The notes under the pieces were generated by a model. That model ran no database searches, was not told the DNA's origin, and saw only the letters and a program-made list of their open reading frames with translations. From Symbiodinium natans (lineage: Eukaryota; Sar; Dinophyceae; Suessiales; Symbiodiniaceae): 64,000 bases of DNA. How positions within the stretch are numbered: the stretch's first letter is position 1; each line of letters opens with the position of its first letter. The DNA lies in contig CAJNDS010000442.1 in NCBI GenBank assembly GCA_905221605.1, positions 62,001 through 126,000 on the forward strand, written 5' to 3'. The position numbers and the translations under genes are program-made. This document shows, one piece after another, positions 34,580-45,587 of the stretch.

Positions 34580-35464
34580 ATGGCCTGCTTGCCAGCCACC
34601 TTGCTGGACCTTGCATTATTGCGCTTCCTGTCACACTGCATGCCTGCAGAATTGGGATTACATCAATGTGCAGCCACCCCGCACCTTGCAACAGTCCCCC
34701 TGTGCTTTTCGCCAGAGCGACGCACTATGGATTCTGGCCGGGTAATTGAGCAACCGGTTGGGCCCCTGCCAGCAAACAATACCACGCAAATGGCATGTGC
34801 GTTTCAGGAACAAGGTCTCGGTGCTGCTTGCACATTTGCGGGGCAAGTTGCTACTTTTGTCTTGGCTAAGGCAGGGCTACAGTTCGGCTGCATGCTCAAG
34901 TACTCCATGTGCTGCTCGCCTTATACGCAGGGGGAATGGTACGTCATTGATTCCACCCAACTGGGTGCCGAGCTGTTCCCGCTGATCTTGGGTGCGACTG
35001 CATTTCCGCTGGATCTCAATCTGCTACAAGTTCAGGTGATTATACAAGGGATGACCTTTGCTGTCCCTCTGATCAATTTCCTGATTGACTGGCCAGTTGG
35101 AACAGTCTTTGTTGCAGTCGCCTTTCCCTCCATTGAGCAAATGGTAGAGGCTCATCCTGTCCTGGTGGGGTCCTACCGCAACAGGCAGTTGCGGGTTGTC
35201 AACCCGCCGGATAGTCCCCTTCCTCTTGATCTGACGATCGATCCCATGTTGCCTATAGTTATGTTGCAAGTGCTGATTGTACAGCTCATGCGACAAAGGA
35301 GCGGATACCTTGAGAATCGAGCATTTGTGCTCTGCGATGAGCAAGGCTTCGTAGCTGACATCTGCGCCAGAATCCAGACTTTCTTTCCGCCTGACGCAAG
35401 AGTGTTTCTCAAGTACAAGTGCCTTACTGTTGAGGGCCACATGTTCCGACTCGTCTCCGCCTAG
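34580..35464 (+). CDS. Unrecognised ORF of 294 codons
   Basis: The first 50 codons look like chance sequence. From about MDSGRVIEQPVGPL (34728) the translation is protein-like: hydrophobic strands and helices, FAGQVATFVLAKAGLQ, GEWYVIDSTQLGAELFPLIL, FPSIEQMVEAHPVLVGSYR, FVLCDEQGFVADICARIQTFFP. No family is recognised and there are no catalytic motifs. It may pair with the ORF at 35894-36499 on the same strand, as exons or as neighbours in an unknown element. Confidence 0.4.
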   Translation: MACLPATLLDLALLRFLSHCMPAELGLHQCAATPHLATVPLCFSPERRTMDSGRVIEQPVGPLPANNTTQMACAFQEQGLGAACTFAGQVATFVLAKAGLQFGCMLKYSMCCSPYTQGEWYVIDSTQLGAELFPLILGATAFPLDLNLLQVQVIIQGMTFAVPLINFLIDWPVGTVFVAVAFPSIEQMVEAHPVLVGSYRNRQLRVVNPPDSPLPLDLTIDPMLPIVMLQVLIVQLMRQRSGYLENRAFVLCDEQGFVADICARIQTFFPPDARVFLKYKCLTVEGHMFRLVSA

Positions 35465-35893
35465 CCAAACTGATCTTGGTGACTTGCGAATTTGTATTTG
35501 CTGGCTCACTGAATGTGCAGTTCGGAGGAGATCCGGCGAGGTTGAGGCACTTTTGTCGTTGCCTTATTTTGGAGTAAGCTCTTGCCCTGTGCGCACATGT
35601 GAAAAACACGCCCCCATGGGGTTGCTCACACGTTTTGCTAATGCCATTGCGGTATGTGTTGCGGTTCGCGTCACGCCTTAAGTTGAATGTCTTCACGCAC
35701 AGACTTTCGAAGCGAAGTTCAACCGAACTTGTTCCGGTGTGGGCAGACAAAACCCATGCTTATTGCAAGATACCGACACCGCACACCTGTCCACGCTGCA
35801 TTTCGGCTCTCGGTAACCGACGCCGTCGTAGACCGCTCCTTCTGATGATGGGGTGCCATTTGGCTACAAGGCACATTAACGACGACAAGGGAA
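35465..35893. other. Gap between two unrecognised ORFs
   Basis: About 430 nt; a possible intron or spacer. I see no clear splice pair or repeat. Confidence 0.3.
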
Positions 35894-36499
35894 TTGGTGC
35901 ACCTTGGACAATTAGCCCCCTACCCTATGTCGGATTCGCGCGAACAGCTTGACGACCTTGAAAGCAACCCCAGGCAGCTTGAGTGCGCCCGCACTCTTGC
36001 CCTGCCGCAGGCCCTTTCCTTGGACTTCTCACCTGCAATTCTGACGTCCATTCTTGGGTGCGACCCTCCCGTCTCTCCTTTCCCATACCATGGAGAGGAT
36101 CCAGTCAAATTCCTTGCGCCTGTTGTGGCACGGCGTCCCCTCTTGGAGCTTTGCCAAATCAGGGTAGTGCTCGCACGACCTGCACGGACTGCCCACAACG
36201 CTGACTCCGCCTCGTTCCCACCGTGGTTAGAATGGTGCAATAGACAAGGAATTGCTGTTCGCACAGTCCCAAGCGGATTGATTTGTCCTTGGCGCATGAT
36301 TACTTGGAGTCAACTGGCCATCCAGTCGGTGGTTTGCCTTGCAGCGGTCAACTCACAATGGCTCCAACTACTTCTAGGAGGTTTGCAGGGAAAGCCTTTC
36401 TTCGCGGTTCCCACCGGGGAGCTTGCTGAGGCCTTCTTCTGCGTTACACCACTTGACGAATGTACTATAACGTCTTTACAGTTGGAGAACTACCGCTAG
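35894..36499 (+). CDS. Unrecognised ORF of about 200 codons
   Basis: Likely start MSDSREQLDDLES (about 35927). The translation has the composition of a folded protein: LALPQALSLDFSPAIL, VKFLAPVVARRPLLELCQIRVVLA, WLEWCNRQGIAVRTVPSGL, LLLGGLQGKPFFAVP. It ends in TSLQLENYR before a stop. No domain is recognised. It shares style and strand with the ORF at 34580-35464, and the order suggests one transcription unit. Confidence 0.4.
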   Translation: MVHLGQLAPYPMSDSREQLDDLESNPRQLECARTLALPQALSLDFSPAILTSILGCDPPVSPFPYHGEDPVKFLAPVVARRPLLELCQIRVVLARPARTAHNADSASFPPWLEWCNRQGIAVRTVPSGLICPWRMITWSQLAIQSVVCLAAVNSQWLQLLLGGLQGKPFFAVPTGELAEAFFCVTPLDECTITSLQLENYR

Positions 36500-36739
36500 C
36501 TAGCCTCCGCCTCTTCCGTCTGCGCGCACCATTTCATGGGTGCTCGTCCGGGCCAGCTCAGAATGTGCTGCTGCTGGGCGGGAGAAAAGCCCATGAACTT
36601 CATTGGCCAGCCCAAATTGATCCTCCTCACCCTCCAATGCTGGAGCATCAAGGCAGCTTGTGGCCTCGCGCCCAGTCTATTTTGCAACGCCCAATACCGG
36701 CCCCCTGGTCTGCACGTGAGGCTGCCCCTCGCAACGGAG

Positions 36740-37090
36740 GGCCTATTTTTTTGGGTCTTTTTTTTTTGGGGCCTTTTTGTTTTTTTTTTGGGTCGATTTT
36801 CTTGGTTTTTCCTAAGAAAACCACCATTCCCTCCATATTTTTAAAGGATTTGATGCATTTTCGTGGTTTTTCGTACGAAAAACAGTAATGTCTCTGTGGT
36901 TTCATAGGAAAGCGTTATTTCTGGTAGGTTTTAGAAGGAAAGAAGGAAAGAAAGGAAGGAAGGAAGGATGAAAGAAAGGAAGAAAACAAGGAAGGAAGGA
37001 AGGAAGGAAGGAAGGAAGAAAGGAGGGAAGGAAGAAAGGAAGGAAGCAAGGAAGGAAGAAAGGAAGGAAGCAAGGAAGAAAGAAAGGAAG
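36740..37090 (+). repeat. T/G-rich block and GGAA purine tract
   Basis: T and G homopolymer runs (36747-36810) lead to a segment with the perfect 18-bp palindrome GTTTTTCGTACGAAAAAC at 36866-36883. A GGAA/GAAA tract follows (about 36928-37090). About 70 bp near 36790-36860 have an inverted, diverged copy near 40445-40515, so the minisatellite lies between inverted repeats. Confidence 0.7.
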
Positions 37091-37242
37091 CGTGCTTCGA
37101 AGCCCAAGAAACTAGTTGAAAAACATCGTGTGAGCATTGTGTTTGCAAACGGGGGCGGCTGCGCCCCCCCCAACCCCCCCGCTTTTTTTTAAGCCGTGCT
37201 GAGCGTGCTTCAAAGCCCAAGAAACTTGTTGACACCCATCAT
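37088..37242 (+). repeat. Isolated minisatellite unit (GC-palindromic family)
   Basis: One and a half copies of the unit found in the main array: GCTTCGAAGCCCAAGAAACT, then CATCGTGTGAGCATTGTG, a G-run/C-run palindrome, then AAGCCGTGC. Confidence 0.8.
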
Positions 37243-39171
37243 AAGCTTCTCGGCTCGGGTCACATGTTTCTTTTGGTAGGGGGTCAACCGGGTTCGAGGC
37301 CAAACTGGTTCTCTGTTCAACTGGACCCTCTCCGGACGCTGTAGTTCTTGCTTTTGCACATGGTTTCTCAATACTGAGCCTGGGGAAGCCGCATTTCGGC
37401 ACCCAATCACAGAGGCAATGATGATGGCGATATGTCAGAAACCCGTGCATTCAGGTTGTCCTCGGTGCACTCACTGGCCTTCATGGATCTGGTATGGTAT
37501 TTGCATGGCATTCTGCTATTGGATGTTTTTGGAGACGCCTTTGCCACTTGATGAGCTGGTTGCGCAAATGCAGTTAGCCCCACGGTTGGGAGATACACGA
37601 GTGACACCTTCAAGCATCCTCACTGCAGGTCCACTCTTCTTTATTTTACGAGCCGTGCCGGTCCCAAGTCCGGCAACCAGCATTCCTGGATGGGCCACTG
37701 AAGACAGGCCAAAAGTATTGCTGGTAGAAGTGAGGGTTGCTGCAGATTCCAGTGCTGCAGCGGGAGCCAATCAGGTTCGTGATCACCTGGGCTTCATGTG
37801 TGGGCGAAGATACTGGCCAGGCATTATGTACGCACCAACGCTTCGGGGCGGACTGCAAGGTACAGTGTTTTCACTGCCAGCGAGCTCGCGCCTATGCTCA
37901 GTGCTTGGTTTATTTATTTCGTATTTGCTTTTGTTATTCATGTTGTATGACTATTCATTGCCACTTACGGTTGCCAGGCTTTGCGGCAATCAGGCATTTT
38001 GGGATGAATGTATGGCCACTTGCGGTTGTCAGGCTTTACGGCAACCAGGCCTATGGGCAGGGCGCCGTCTTCGGCCCCTACATTGTGCTGCTACAGTTTG
38101 TCTCTATGCAGATGAATTCGTTTTTGCTGAGGCGACGTCTGGGACTGCTCTGATGGCCCACCTCATGGTGCTTTCACCTTCGATTGCAACAGCTGGAAGG
38201 ATATGTGACGACATTCGTTGTGGACAGTTCGTTCCTGTTTCCCACCTAGCCCTTCTGGGAGTTCGTGGGTCGGCCCATGGCGAGTTTTCGGGCAATGAGG
38301 CAACTTGCGCGATGCGACGAGTCACTGTAGTACCAGACTCTCCATGGAGGTCCTCAACTGTCTGCCCTATGAGTTTGGATCATCGTTGAGCTGACCATAT
38401 TTGACTCAGTTCTTTGCTTGTACAATAATGCATGCGCTGGAGCAGTGCCACACATACTTGCTTGGTTTTTCTTGGCCACTTGCGATTGCCAGGCTTCACG
38501 GCAACCTGGCCTGTGGGCGGGGGCGCCGTATTATCGGCCCTTCTATTCAATATGCTGCTGCTATTTGTTTTAATTTCTTATATGGTGGGTGCATTGGGCT
38601 TCCTCAACGTGATGGTCCCTACGCTGTGTACCTGCCGCTGAGGTGTTCTTGGGATTGCTCTGATGGTTCTCTTTTTGTGGGCTTGTTGTGGACTCCGTTT
38701 CACTTGAAATTGGCCTGTGGAGTGCATTTCGATGCTCTAGTGGACTCTGAGTCCGTCCCTCCATGGAGGTCCTCAACTGACTGCTTTTCATGAGTGAGAT
38801 CCATCATTGAGCTGACCACTTTGTAGCTCAGTGCTGAAGTTGTACAGTGTACAGGGCTTGCGCAGCACTCGTCTCGGGGTTGCCGTTTCCGGCCCCCTGC
38901 CCAAGGCAGAGTGGCGTGATGTGTTTTTGCTTTCTTCGTTTTGACAATTCATTCACTGTTCAGCTGAGCTGTCACAGTCTACTCCCTAGTTAGTAAGCGC
39001 GAGAACGCTAGGTTGAGCGACTGTGAGCGCTGGAGACCCTGTACTGCACAGTTTGTTGAACTTCGGTTCCTGTGCAGTTGCCTTGCATGTCCATACGCAG
39101 AGCGGCCGCGACAACAAGTCGTGAGCTACAGCTAGCTAGTAGGTCAGACCAGACCGCTGCGGAATCGAGTT
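37243..39171 (+). other. Unassigned stretch with diverged internal duplications
   Basis: An open frame of 323 codons (37418-38389) exists, but its translation switches between basic, hydrophobic and Cys-rich blocks and I cannot support it. A GCCACTTGCGGTTG...CAGGC block appears three times (near 37962, 38012, 38475) and CTCCATGGAGGTCCTCAACTG-like words appear near 38341 and 38758. So the region is built from duplicated segments. Confidence 0.5.
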
Positions 39172-40437
39172 CGAGTGACACCCATCATGTGAGCAGGGTG
39201 TTTGCAAATGGGGGGGGCTGCGCCCCCCCCCCCAACCCCCCCCGCTTCTTTTAAGCCGTACCAAGCGTGCTTCAAAGCCCAAGGGCCCAAGAAACAAGTT
39301 GAAAAACATCGTATGAGCATTGTGTTTGCAAATGGGGGGGGCTGCGCCCCCCCCACCCCCCCGCTTTTCTTCGGCCGAAGCCCAAGAAACTAGTTGAAAC
39401 CCATCATGTGAGCAGGGTGTTTGCAGATGGGGGGCACAGCCCCCCCAACCCCCCCCCCCCGCTTCTTTTAAGCCGTACCAAGCGTGCTTCAAAGCCCAAG
39501 AAACTAGTTGAAAAGCATCGTGTGAGCATTGTGTTTGCAAATGGGGGGGGCTGCGCCCCCCCCCAACCCCCCCGCTTTTTTAAGCCGTGCAGAGCGCGCT
39601 TCAAAGCCCAAGAAACTTGTTGACACCCATCATGTGAGCAGGGTGTTTGCAGCCCCCCCCCAACCCCCCCCCGCTTCTTTTAAGCCGTACCAAGCGTGCT
39701 TCAAAGCCCAAGAAACTAGTTGAAAAACATCGTGAGCATTGTGTTTGCAAATGGGGGGGGCTGCGCCCCCCCCAACCCCCCGCTTTTTTTAAGCCGTGCA
39801 GAGCGCGATTCAAAGCCCAAGAAACTTGTTGACACCATCATGTGAGCAGGGTGTTTGCAAATGGGGGGCCCAGACCCCCAAACCCCCCCGCTTACTTTTA
39901 AGCCGTTCAAAGCCCAAGAAACTAGTTGAAAAAACATCGTGTGAGCATTGTGTTTGCAAATGGGGGGGGCTGCGCCCCCCCCAACCCCCCCGCTTTTTTT
40001 CAGCCGAAGCCCAAGAAACTAGTTGAAACCCATCATGTGAGCAGGGTGTTTGCAAATGGGGGGCAGAGCCCCCCCCAACCCCCCCGCTTCTTTTAAGCCG
40101 TACCAAGCGTGCTTCAAAGCCCAAGAAACTAGTTGAAAAACATCGTGTGAGCATTGTGTTTGCAAATGGGGGGGAGCTGCGCCCCCCCCAACCCCCCCGC
40201 TTTTTTTAAGCCGTGCAGAGCGCGCTTCAAAGCCCAAGAAACTTGTTGACACCCATCATGTGAGCAGGGTGTTTGCAAATGGGGGGGGGCTGCCCCCCCC
40301 CCAACCCCCCCCGCTTCTTTTAAGCCGTACCAAGCGTGCTTCAAAGCCCAAGGGCAGCCCAAGAAACTAGTTGAAAAAACATCGTGTGAGCATTGCAATA
40401 CCAAGCGTGCTTCAAAGCCCGAGAAACTAGTTGAAAA
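39172..40437 (+). repeat. Alternating GC-palindromic minisatellite array
   Basis: Units of about 110-120 bp alternate between two types. Type 1 has GAAACTAGTTGAAAAACATC, GAGCATTGTG and AAGCCGTGCAGAGCG. Type 2 has GAAACTTGTTGACACCCATC, GAGCAGGGTG and AAGCCGTACCAAGCG. Each carries TTTGCAAATG followed by 7-9 G, CTGCG or CAG, then 7-9 C, so every unit can fold into a G-run/C-run hairpin. The two-unit period gives a higher-order repeat of about 230 bp. Frames across it are not genes. Confidence 0.9.
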
Positions 40438-40621
40438 AAAAAGTATGAATCCGATGAAAATATAGAGGGAATGATAGAAACCAAGAAAACGAACCAAATA
40501 GGGTTTTCCCTAGGACAAACTAAGGAAAAGCAACGTACGCTTTGACGTTTGACGAAATCCGTCCAAAATGTAATCAGAAGAGGGTTTCCTTAGGAAAAAC
40601 CAACGAAAACCTCGTATTTTT

Positions 40622-40860
40622 TTCAAACCGTGCAGAGCGTGCTTCAAAGCCCAAGAAACTTGTTGACACCCGTCATGTGAGCAGGGTGTTTGCAAATGGG
40701 GGGGCGGGGCTGTGTTTTCCCCCAACCCCCCCCCCGCTTCTTTTAAGTCGTACCAAGCTTGCTTCAAAGCCCAAGAAACTAGTTGAAAAGCATCGTGTGA
40801 GCCCCCCCCCAACCCCCCCGCTCTTTTTTTTTTGGAAGCCGCGCAGGGGCTCCTCCACAG
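40622..40860 (+). repeat. Last units of the GC-palindromic minisatellite
   Basis: Two more diverged units follow an interrupting AT-richer segment (40438-40621) and run into the next minisatellite. Confidence 0.75.
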
Positions 40861-41110
40861 CAAAAAAAAACGCGTCCACAGAAAAAAAACCGCGCAAGAC
40901 CTCCACAGCAAAAAAGACGCGTAAGACCTCCACAGCAAAAAAAAAGGCAGAAGGCCTCCACAGCAAAAAAAGAACGTGCAAGGCCTCCACAGCAAAAAAA
41001 AACCACAAGGCCTCCACAGCGAAAAAAAAAACGCGCGAGGCCTCTACAGCAAAAAAAACGCAGAAGGCCTCCACAGCAAAAAAAAAACGCAGAAGGTTTT
41101 GTGTTCTTCG
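40861..41110 (+). repeat. CCTCCACAGC-(A)n minisatellite
   Basis: About ten units of 25-32 bp, each CCTCCACAGC followed by 5-10 A and a short GC-rich word (ACGCG, AGAAGG). The Lys-rich and Phe-rich frames across it are by-products. Confidence 0.9.
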
Positions 41111-41147
41111 TGCTGGGAAGTGTCTCACGTTGTAGCCCTAATGCCCC

Positions 41148-41465
41148 AGGTGGGATGCAAAGAGCCCGGGCCGTGCTGCACCCTTGATTGAGGTGGGAAG
41201 CAAAGAGCCCGCGGGAGGCCGTGCTGCAGCCTTAGAATTTTGGGTGAGGTGGGAAGCAAAGAGCCGGGGAGGCGGTGCTGCAGCCTTAGAATTTTGGGTG
41301 TGGGAGGCAAAGAGCCCGGAGAGGCCTGCAGCTTGTTTTTTTGAGTGAGGTGGGAAGCAAAAAAGCCCGGATAGGCCGTGCTGCAGCCCAGTGAGGCAGA
41401 TAAAAAGACCGTGGGCAGGCTGTGATGCAGCCGCAGAATTTGGGGTGAGGCGGGAAGGTGTGCGA
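41148..41465 (+). repeat. About 55-bp tandem repeat
   Basis: Five to six diverged units of GAGGTGGGAAGCAAAGAGCC, then GGCCGTGCTGCAGCC and TTAGAATTTTGGGTG. Confidence 0.85.
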
Positions 41466-41495
41466 AACCTGTGAGAAAGCCACAGTTGCAAAGTA

Positions 41496-41624
41496 GATTG
41501 CCAAAAAACAGACCTGGGAGCCGAAAATCGTAAAGTTGGACCTTGTTTAAAACACTTATTATTAGTTCTTTAAAAAGGGTCCAACTTTACGATTTTCGGT
41601 TTCCGGATTTGGTTTTTGGCAATC
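41496..41624. mobile_element. MITE flanked by TA
   Basis: The two arms of about 57 bp are imperfect inverted repeats beginning GATTGCCAAAAA and containing CCGAAAATCGTAAAGTTGGA, around an AT-rich centre. TA stands at both ends (41494-41495 and 41625-41626), as for Tc1/mariner-mobilised MITEs. A fragment of the arm (AATCGTAAAGTTGACAATC) recurs near 41806. Confidence 0.75.
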
Positions 41625-41626
41625 TA

Positions 41627-42738
41627 TTGTGAACTCGTGGAATCCCCACAGTTTCGTCGTATGCGTAGAAGCTCGTGGTCTCGCGCGTTCACGCTCTAAA
41701 ATTGGCGGTTGTCGTGCAGCTTTTGCTTCAAGGCATAACCGCTGTGTTATTTTGCCAAGCGTGGTGTTGTTCTTGTTGAAGTGTCAACAGGTTCTGCCCC
41801 CGCAAAATCGTAAAGTTGACAATCTGCTGTTCAATGTTGGCAGTAGACTGGGGTTTCGGTTGCATGGGTGGAGGTGGGAGCAAGCCACAACCTGTCAACC
41901 TTATGATCTGCCTGTCTCTAGAAAGCATTGATCTTTTTCTGACGACACTTGTCGAGGCGATCAAAAAACAATGCCGCACATGTCTCATCACTTGAGCGCA
42001 GTTTCAGGACCCAAAAAAACACAAGAAACGTAGGACGCATCACGTGACCTCCACAGTGCGAGAAAGATCTTACGTGAACACTGCAAGACTGCTTTGTCTT
42101 GGATGCCAGCCAAGACCAGCCTGGCAAGCCAAGCGCACATATCGACGGCGTTGTTGTTTTCTTAATCCAAACAGTGTGAGACAGAATATCTTGTTCTTGT
42201 GTGAGTTGACTGCAGAATTTTTTTGAAAAAAACAGGTTCCAAAAAGCAGCTGTATTTTCGGCACCGAAAATGGGCCCTGGATTGCGGATTCCTTTCTAAA
42301 AACACAAGGTCACCCAGTTTGGACACTTGCGCCAAGTTTTTCGCGGGCAGAAGCCAGATCTGCTTTACACAGCCGGTCGTTGTGAGCAAAACAAATAAAC
42401 TTCTTGCTCAGTTCTGTTCTACGTCTTGCCAGTCTCCCTCAAAATTTCGAAGAATAGCAAGAAGAACGTGCGGCAAAGTCTCACTTGGAACAGGAACTTT
42501 CTCTAACTGTAAGCCCCCCTTTGAGCCCCCTTTAAGCCTCCAAAAGCCCCCCTTCAAAGGGGTCCCTGCAAAGGGGGTTCCTTCGGGGGGGGGAGGCAAA
42601 GGGTCAAAGCCCTTAACTCAGCAATCACTTTGTCTCATGAGCATTGCCAGCCCAGGCGCTCCGCTCAACCTTCAAGAGTTGAAAGAGAGAAAGGAGAGAT
42701 TGATCCGAGACGCCACGATGGGCAATGGAAACCTCCAG
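41627..42738. other. Unassigned stretch before the right-hand chain
   Basis: No supported gene. Near 42510-42600 complementary C-runs and G-runs (CCCCCTTT...AAAGGGGG) can form a hairpin. Confidence 0.4.
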
Positions 42739-42974
42739 TGGGGAGTATGGGCCTACACGGCAACCGCCGCCACACTTACCCACCCTTTTGGGGGGAGAAA
42801 GCAGGGCACCTCTTGAAGGGCTCGTAGAGCAACGTCCCAAAGAGGCCCTGAACAAACCCTCCAAAGTGAGGAGTAAGGTGTGGTAGAAGTTTTAGGCTCC
42901 TCCACCAAAGGTGGGAAACCCAAGGACGGTTTTAGGAATTGCCGTTTCGGCGGCCGCGCCTCGCGCTCCGAGAA
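42739..42974 (+). mobile_element. 3' end of a LINE, 5'-truncated
   Basis: The segment matches the 3' UTR and hairpin tail of the LINE (4210-4450) in reverse complement and ends at the same point, directly before the 13-bp word. The start of similarity near 42739 marks a 5' truncation, as is common in LINE copies. Confidence 0.75.
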
Positions 42975-42987
42975 GAAAAGTTTACGC
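42975..42987 (+). repeat. 13-bp junction word / target-site duplication (copy 4)
   Basis: GAAAAGTTTACGC lies between the truncated LINE and unit B. Confidence 0.8.
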
Positions 42988-45574
42988 TTCTGGCTCAAGC
43001 TTTCGGCTCAACCCCGGTGGGGTGCCTTTGGTAGGGAGTTGGTAGCTGTCAACGAGCCTCGGGGCCCAAATCTGCGTGGGGGAACAGGCCCTTGGTCCAA
43101 TCCCAGCTTGTCCAACTTGTGCCATGGCTGAGCTTAGGGTGTTCGCCTCCCTTTTGTCTCCACGGTCAGGAACCGCTGCTCACCGTCGGGGGTTCGCCTC
43201 CGTTGCAAGGGTGCATTGCATCCTAGGCCAGTCCCAGCCGGCGGGACGCAAGTTCCGGAGCGGGTGGCAATCTCTCGGGGGGGCTCACCTCCAGGAAAGC
43301 TTGAGTTTGAATAAGCACCAGCGCTTGGTGCCCCTAAACTAACTGCTTTTTCCCCAAAGTTTTGCTTTGTTTTCCTTTGCCACTTTGCACTGCTTGCAGT
43401 CATGCATGCCGCTGCATTCCTGAGATCATGCCGCCCACTGGCAGGAGAGCAGATGGGGGCAAGGTCTTCGCCAATGGTCACTTTTGGTTGTCTCTTGGGT
43501 TTAGGATTGCATGCATGCTTGGCGCTGGCAAGTTTGGTGGCAAGCGTGGGGACCATCCTGTGTGGTTGAGGCTCCTTAGGGGGGTCCCTTGGCTTCTTTG
43601 GGGGGGTTTAGGGTGTTGTTGAGGTTACCTATGTGTGGGCCACAAGTGTGCTGCCACCTCTGGCTATACCAGTGCCATAATTACTGAAATTTTGTGCATC
43701 AACTCAAGCGCTATGCACTCTGGACATGCAGGAAGCACTCATCTCTCCAGCCTCTGGGAGGATCTTCCTCAGCGCCCAGGTCCTCCACTAAAGGGCCATG
43801 CAGTTACGTCCTTGAGTTGGGGGGCCAGCCCTGCCACCTGTGCAGGGTTTTGGAACAAGTGCAGGAGTTGCTACGGGCTCTTGCCTCCCTATCGCTTGGC
43901 GTTGGCAGAACCAAGTGTGGGATCCTCCTCTTACTTGTTGTTTTTATAGTTTCGGGCATGCAGGTACCCAGGAGTGTCCAGACCGTGGGTCCTGCCTGTG
44001 CTGCAAGCCAAGGCAACAGTGGGTGTGTTTCATGGCTGGTGCGGCGTGGTTCCCGCGCTTGTTGAGGGGAGCGTCGACACCTGCGCGTGTGGAGGGGTGC
44101 GTTTGCCCTCGCGCTTAGTTTGAGGGCTTAGCACCGGCCTTGACGCGCAGTCACCTAGGTTTGGATCTTGCAGTTGCCCAGGGTGGTTGGTTGGGTTTAA
44201 GGTCACCTTTGAGAGCGTATACCGGCCCACTTCGCCGGGGGCCTTTCCCAGCCACAGTGCAAAGGCAGTGCGCGCTTCTCTGTCTTCGCGCAGACCCATT
44301 CATTACAGTCCAGGCACCGTTTTCTGTCCTCTTACTGCCAAACAAGTCGTTCCTGCTATTTTGGGGTTTAGGATGACACGCTGAGCCCCAAATAGCAACA
44401 TGATGTTGCTGGTATAGGAATTCGCCAAGATTTTTGGCCAAATTTCCTTTTCTGCACAAAATCATTGAAGTTGGCCCGCCAGCATCAAAGATCTTCGGCA
44501 TCGAGTCGAGCGTGCATTGCAGGGCCAAATAGCAACATTACGTTGCTGGTATAGGAAATCGCCAAGGCTTTTTTGGTCAAATTTCCTTTTCTGCACAAAA
44601 TCATTGAATTTGGCCCGCCCGCACCAAAGATCTTCAACATCGAGTCGAACGTACATTGCAGGGCCTGGACGCTGGCTATTCCTCCCCGGCTGGAGGTAAG
44701 TTTGGCCAACATGTGGCCTTGATGGCCGCTCTGCTGCCCGTGGCATGCACGCGAGGGCAGTACTTCCACTCCTTTCCCCGTCTTTGGGGTGGTTTTCCCT
44801 CCCCGTTTGGAGGTAATTTTGGCAGACAGGGGGCCTTTATGGCCACTCTGCTGCCTGTGTTTAAGAATGCAAGGGCAGTGCGCCACTCCACTGCCCGTCA
44901 ATGGGGTGGATTTTGGTTGGTAGAGGTAGCCGAGTGCCCAGAGCTGCTGCGGCATGGGTGCTCTGGCCCCTGTTAGTAAGAGCGAGAACGCAGGGGCCAC
45001 CTCGTTGCAGCAGGGTTTTGGGGCGTCGTTCCCAGCGCCTCCATAGTCGATGGGAAAGCGTCGCTCCCTGCGCCTAAAATTGGGGGGAGTGCGTGGTCCC
45101 CGCGCTTAACTACAAATTGAGGGGACAAAACCCTGCTGCGCCAGTTAACGTCCAGCCCAGAGAAGGTGAGCTGAAGGCCCCCCGCCCCCAGGCCTCGGGG
45201 GTTCTCCTCCCTGCCAAGTGCATTGGGGCGGGGCAGCAACACAGGAGGCCTAGCCCTGTATAGTGCAATTCCAAGTTGAAGAAGACGCTGGGGGTTGACC
45301 ATTCAGAGTCCCTCCATGTGATGGCATAGGTCCTGTAGCCTGTAGTGACCAAGGCTTTCTTTTCTGACCTCATTTTTCCTGTGGGATTTTGGGCTCAGCA
45401 CTGGCCTGGAAAGCGCCCGGGTAAGCAGTGCCGTAGGCAAGCACGCCTAGTCACAACGACTGTGGGTGTGTAGGCTGTAGGTGTCAAAACCCTTTTCCCC
45501 CAGGCCTGGCTCAAGGTAGCCACCCGGGTTTCTTAGGATTGCCGTTTCGGCGGCCGCGCTTCGCGCTTCGAGAA
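42988..45574 (+). mobile_element. Non-autonomous 2.6-kb SL-headed unit, copy B
   Basis: The head is TTCTGGCTCAAG then CTTTCGGCTCAA and CCCCGGTGGGGTG; the tail is the two hairpins. It is followed directly by unit C, from which it differs at few positions (for example GACCATCC against GACCTCC near 43553/46163, and several single substitutions). The two look like recent relatives. Frames are not conserved with unit A, so no protein is claimed. Confidence 0.85.
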
Positions 45575-45587
45575 GAAAAGTTTACGC
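45575..45587 (+). repeat. 13-bp junction word / target-site duplication (copy 5)
   Basis: GAAAAGTTTACGC lies between units B and C. Confidence 0.8.

Noticed and set aside
37418-38389. 323-codon plus-strand frame
   Set aside because: Crosses duplicated blocks, composition changes abruptly and no motif is present.
40673-41135. Lys- or Phe-rich frames across the minisatellite
   Set aside because: Products of tandem A-rich repeats.
37088-41465. CRISPR-like array
   Set aside because: The regular repeats have no unique spacers of constant size; they are eukaryotic minisatellites.
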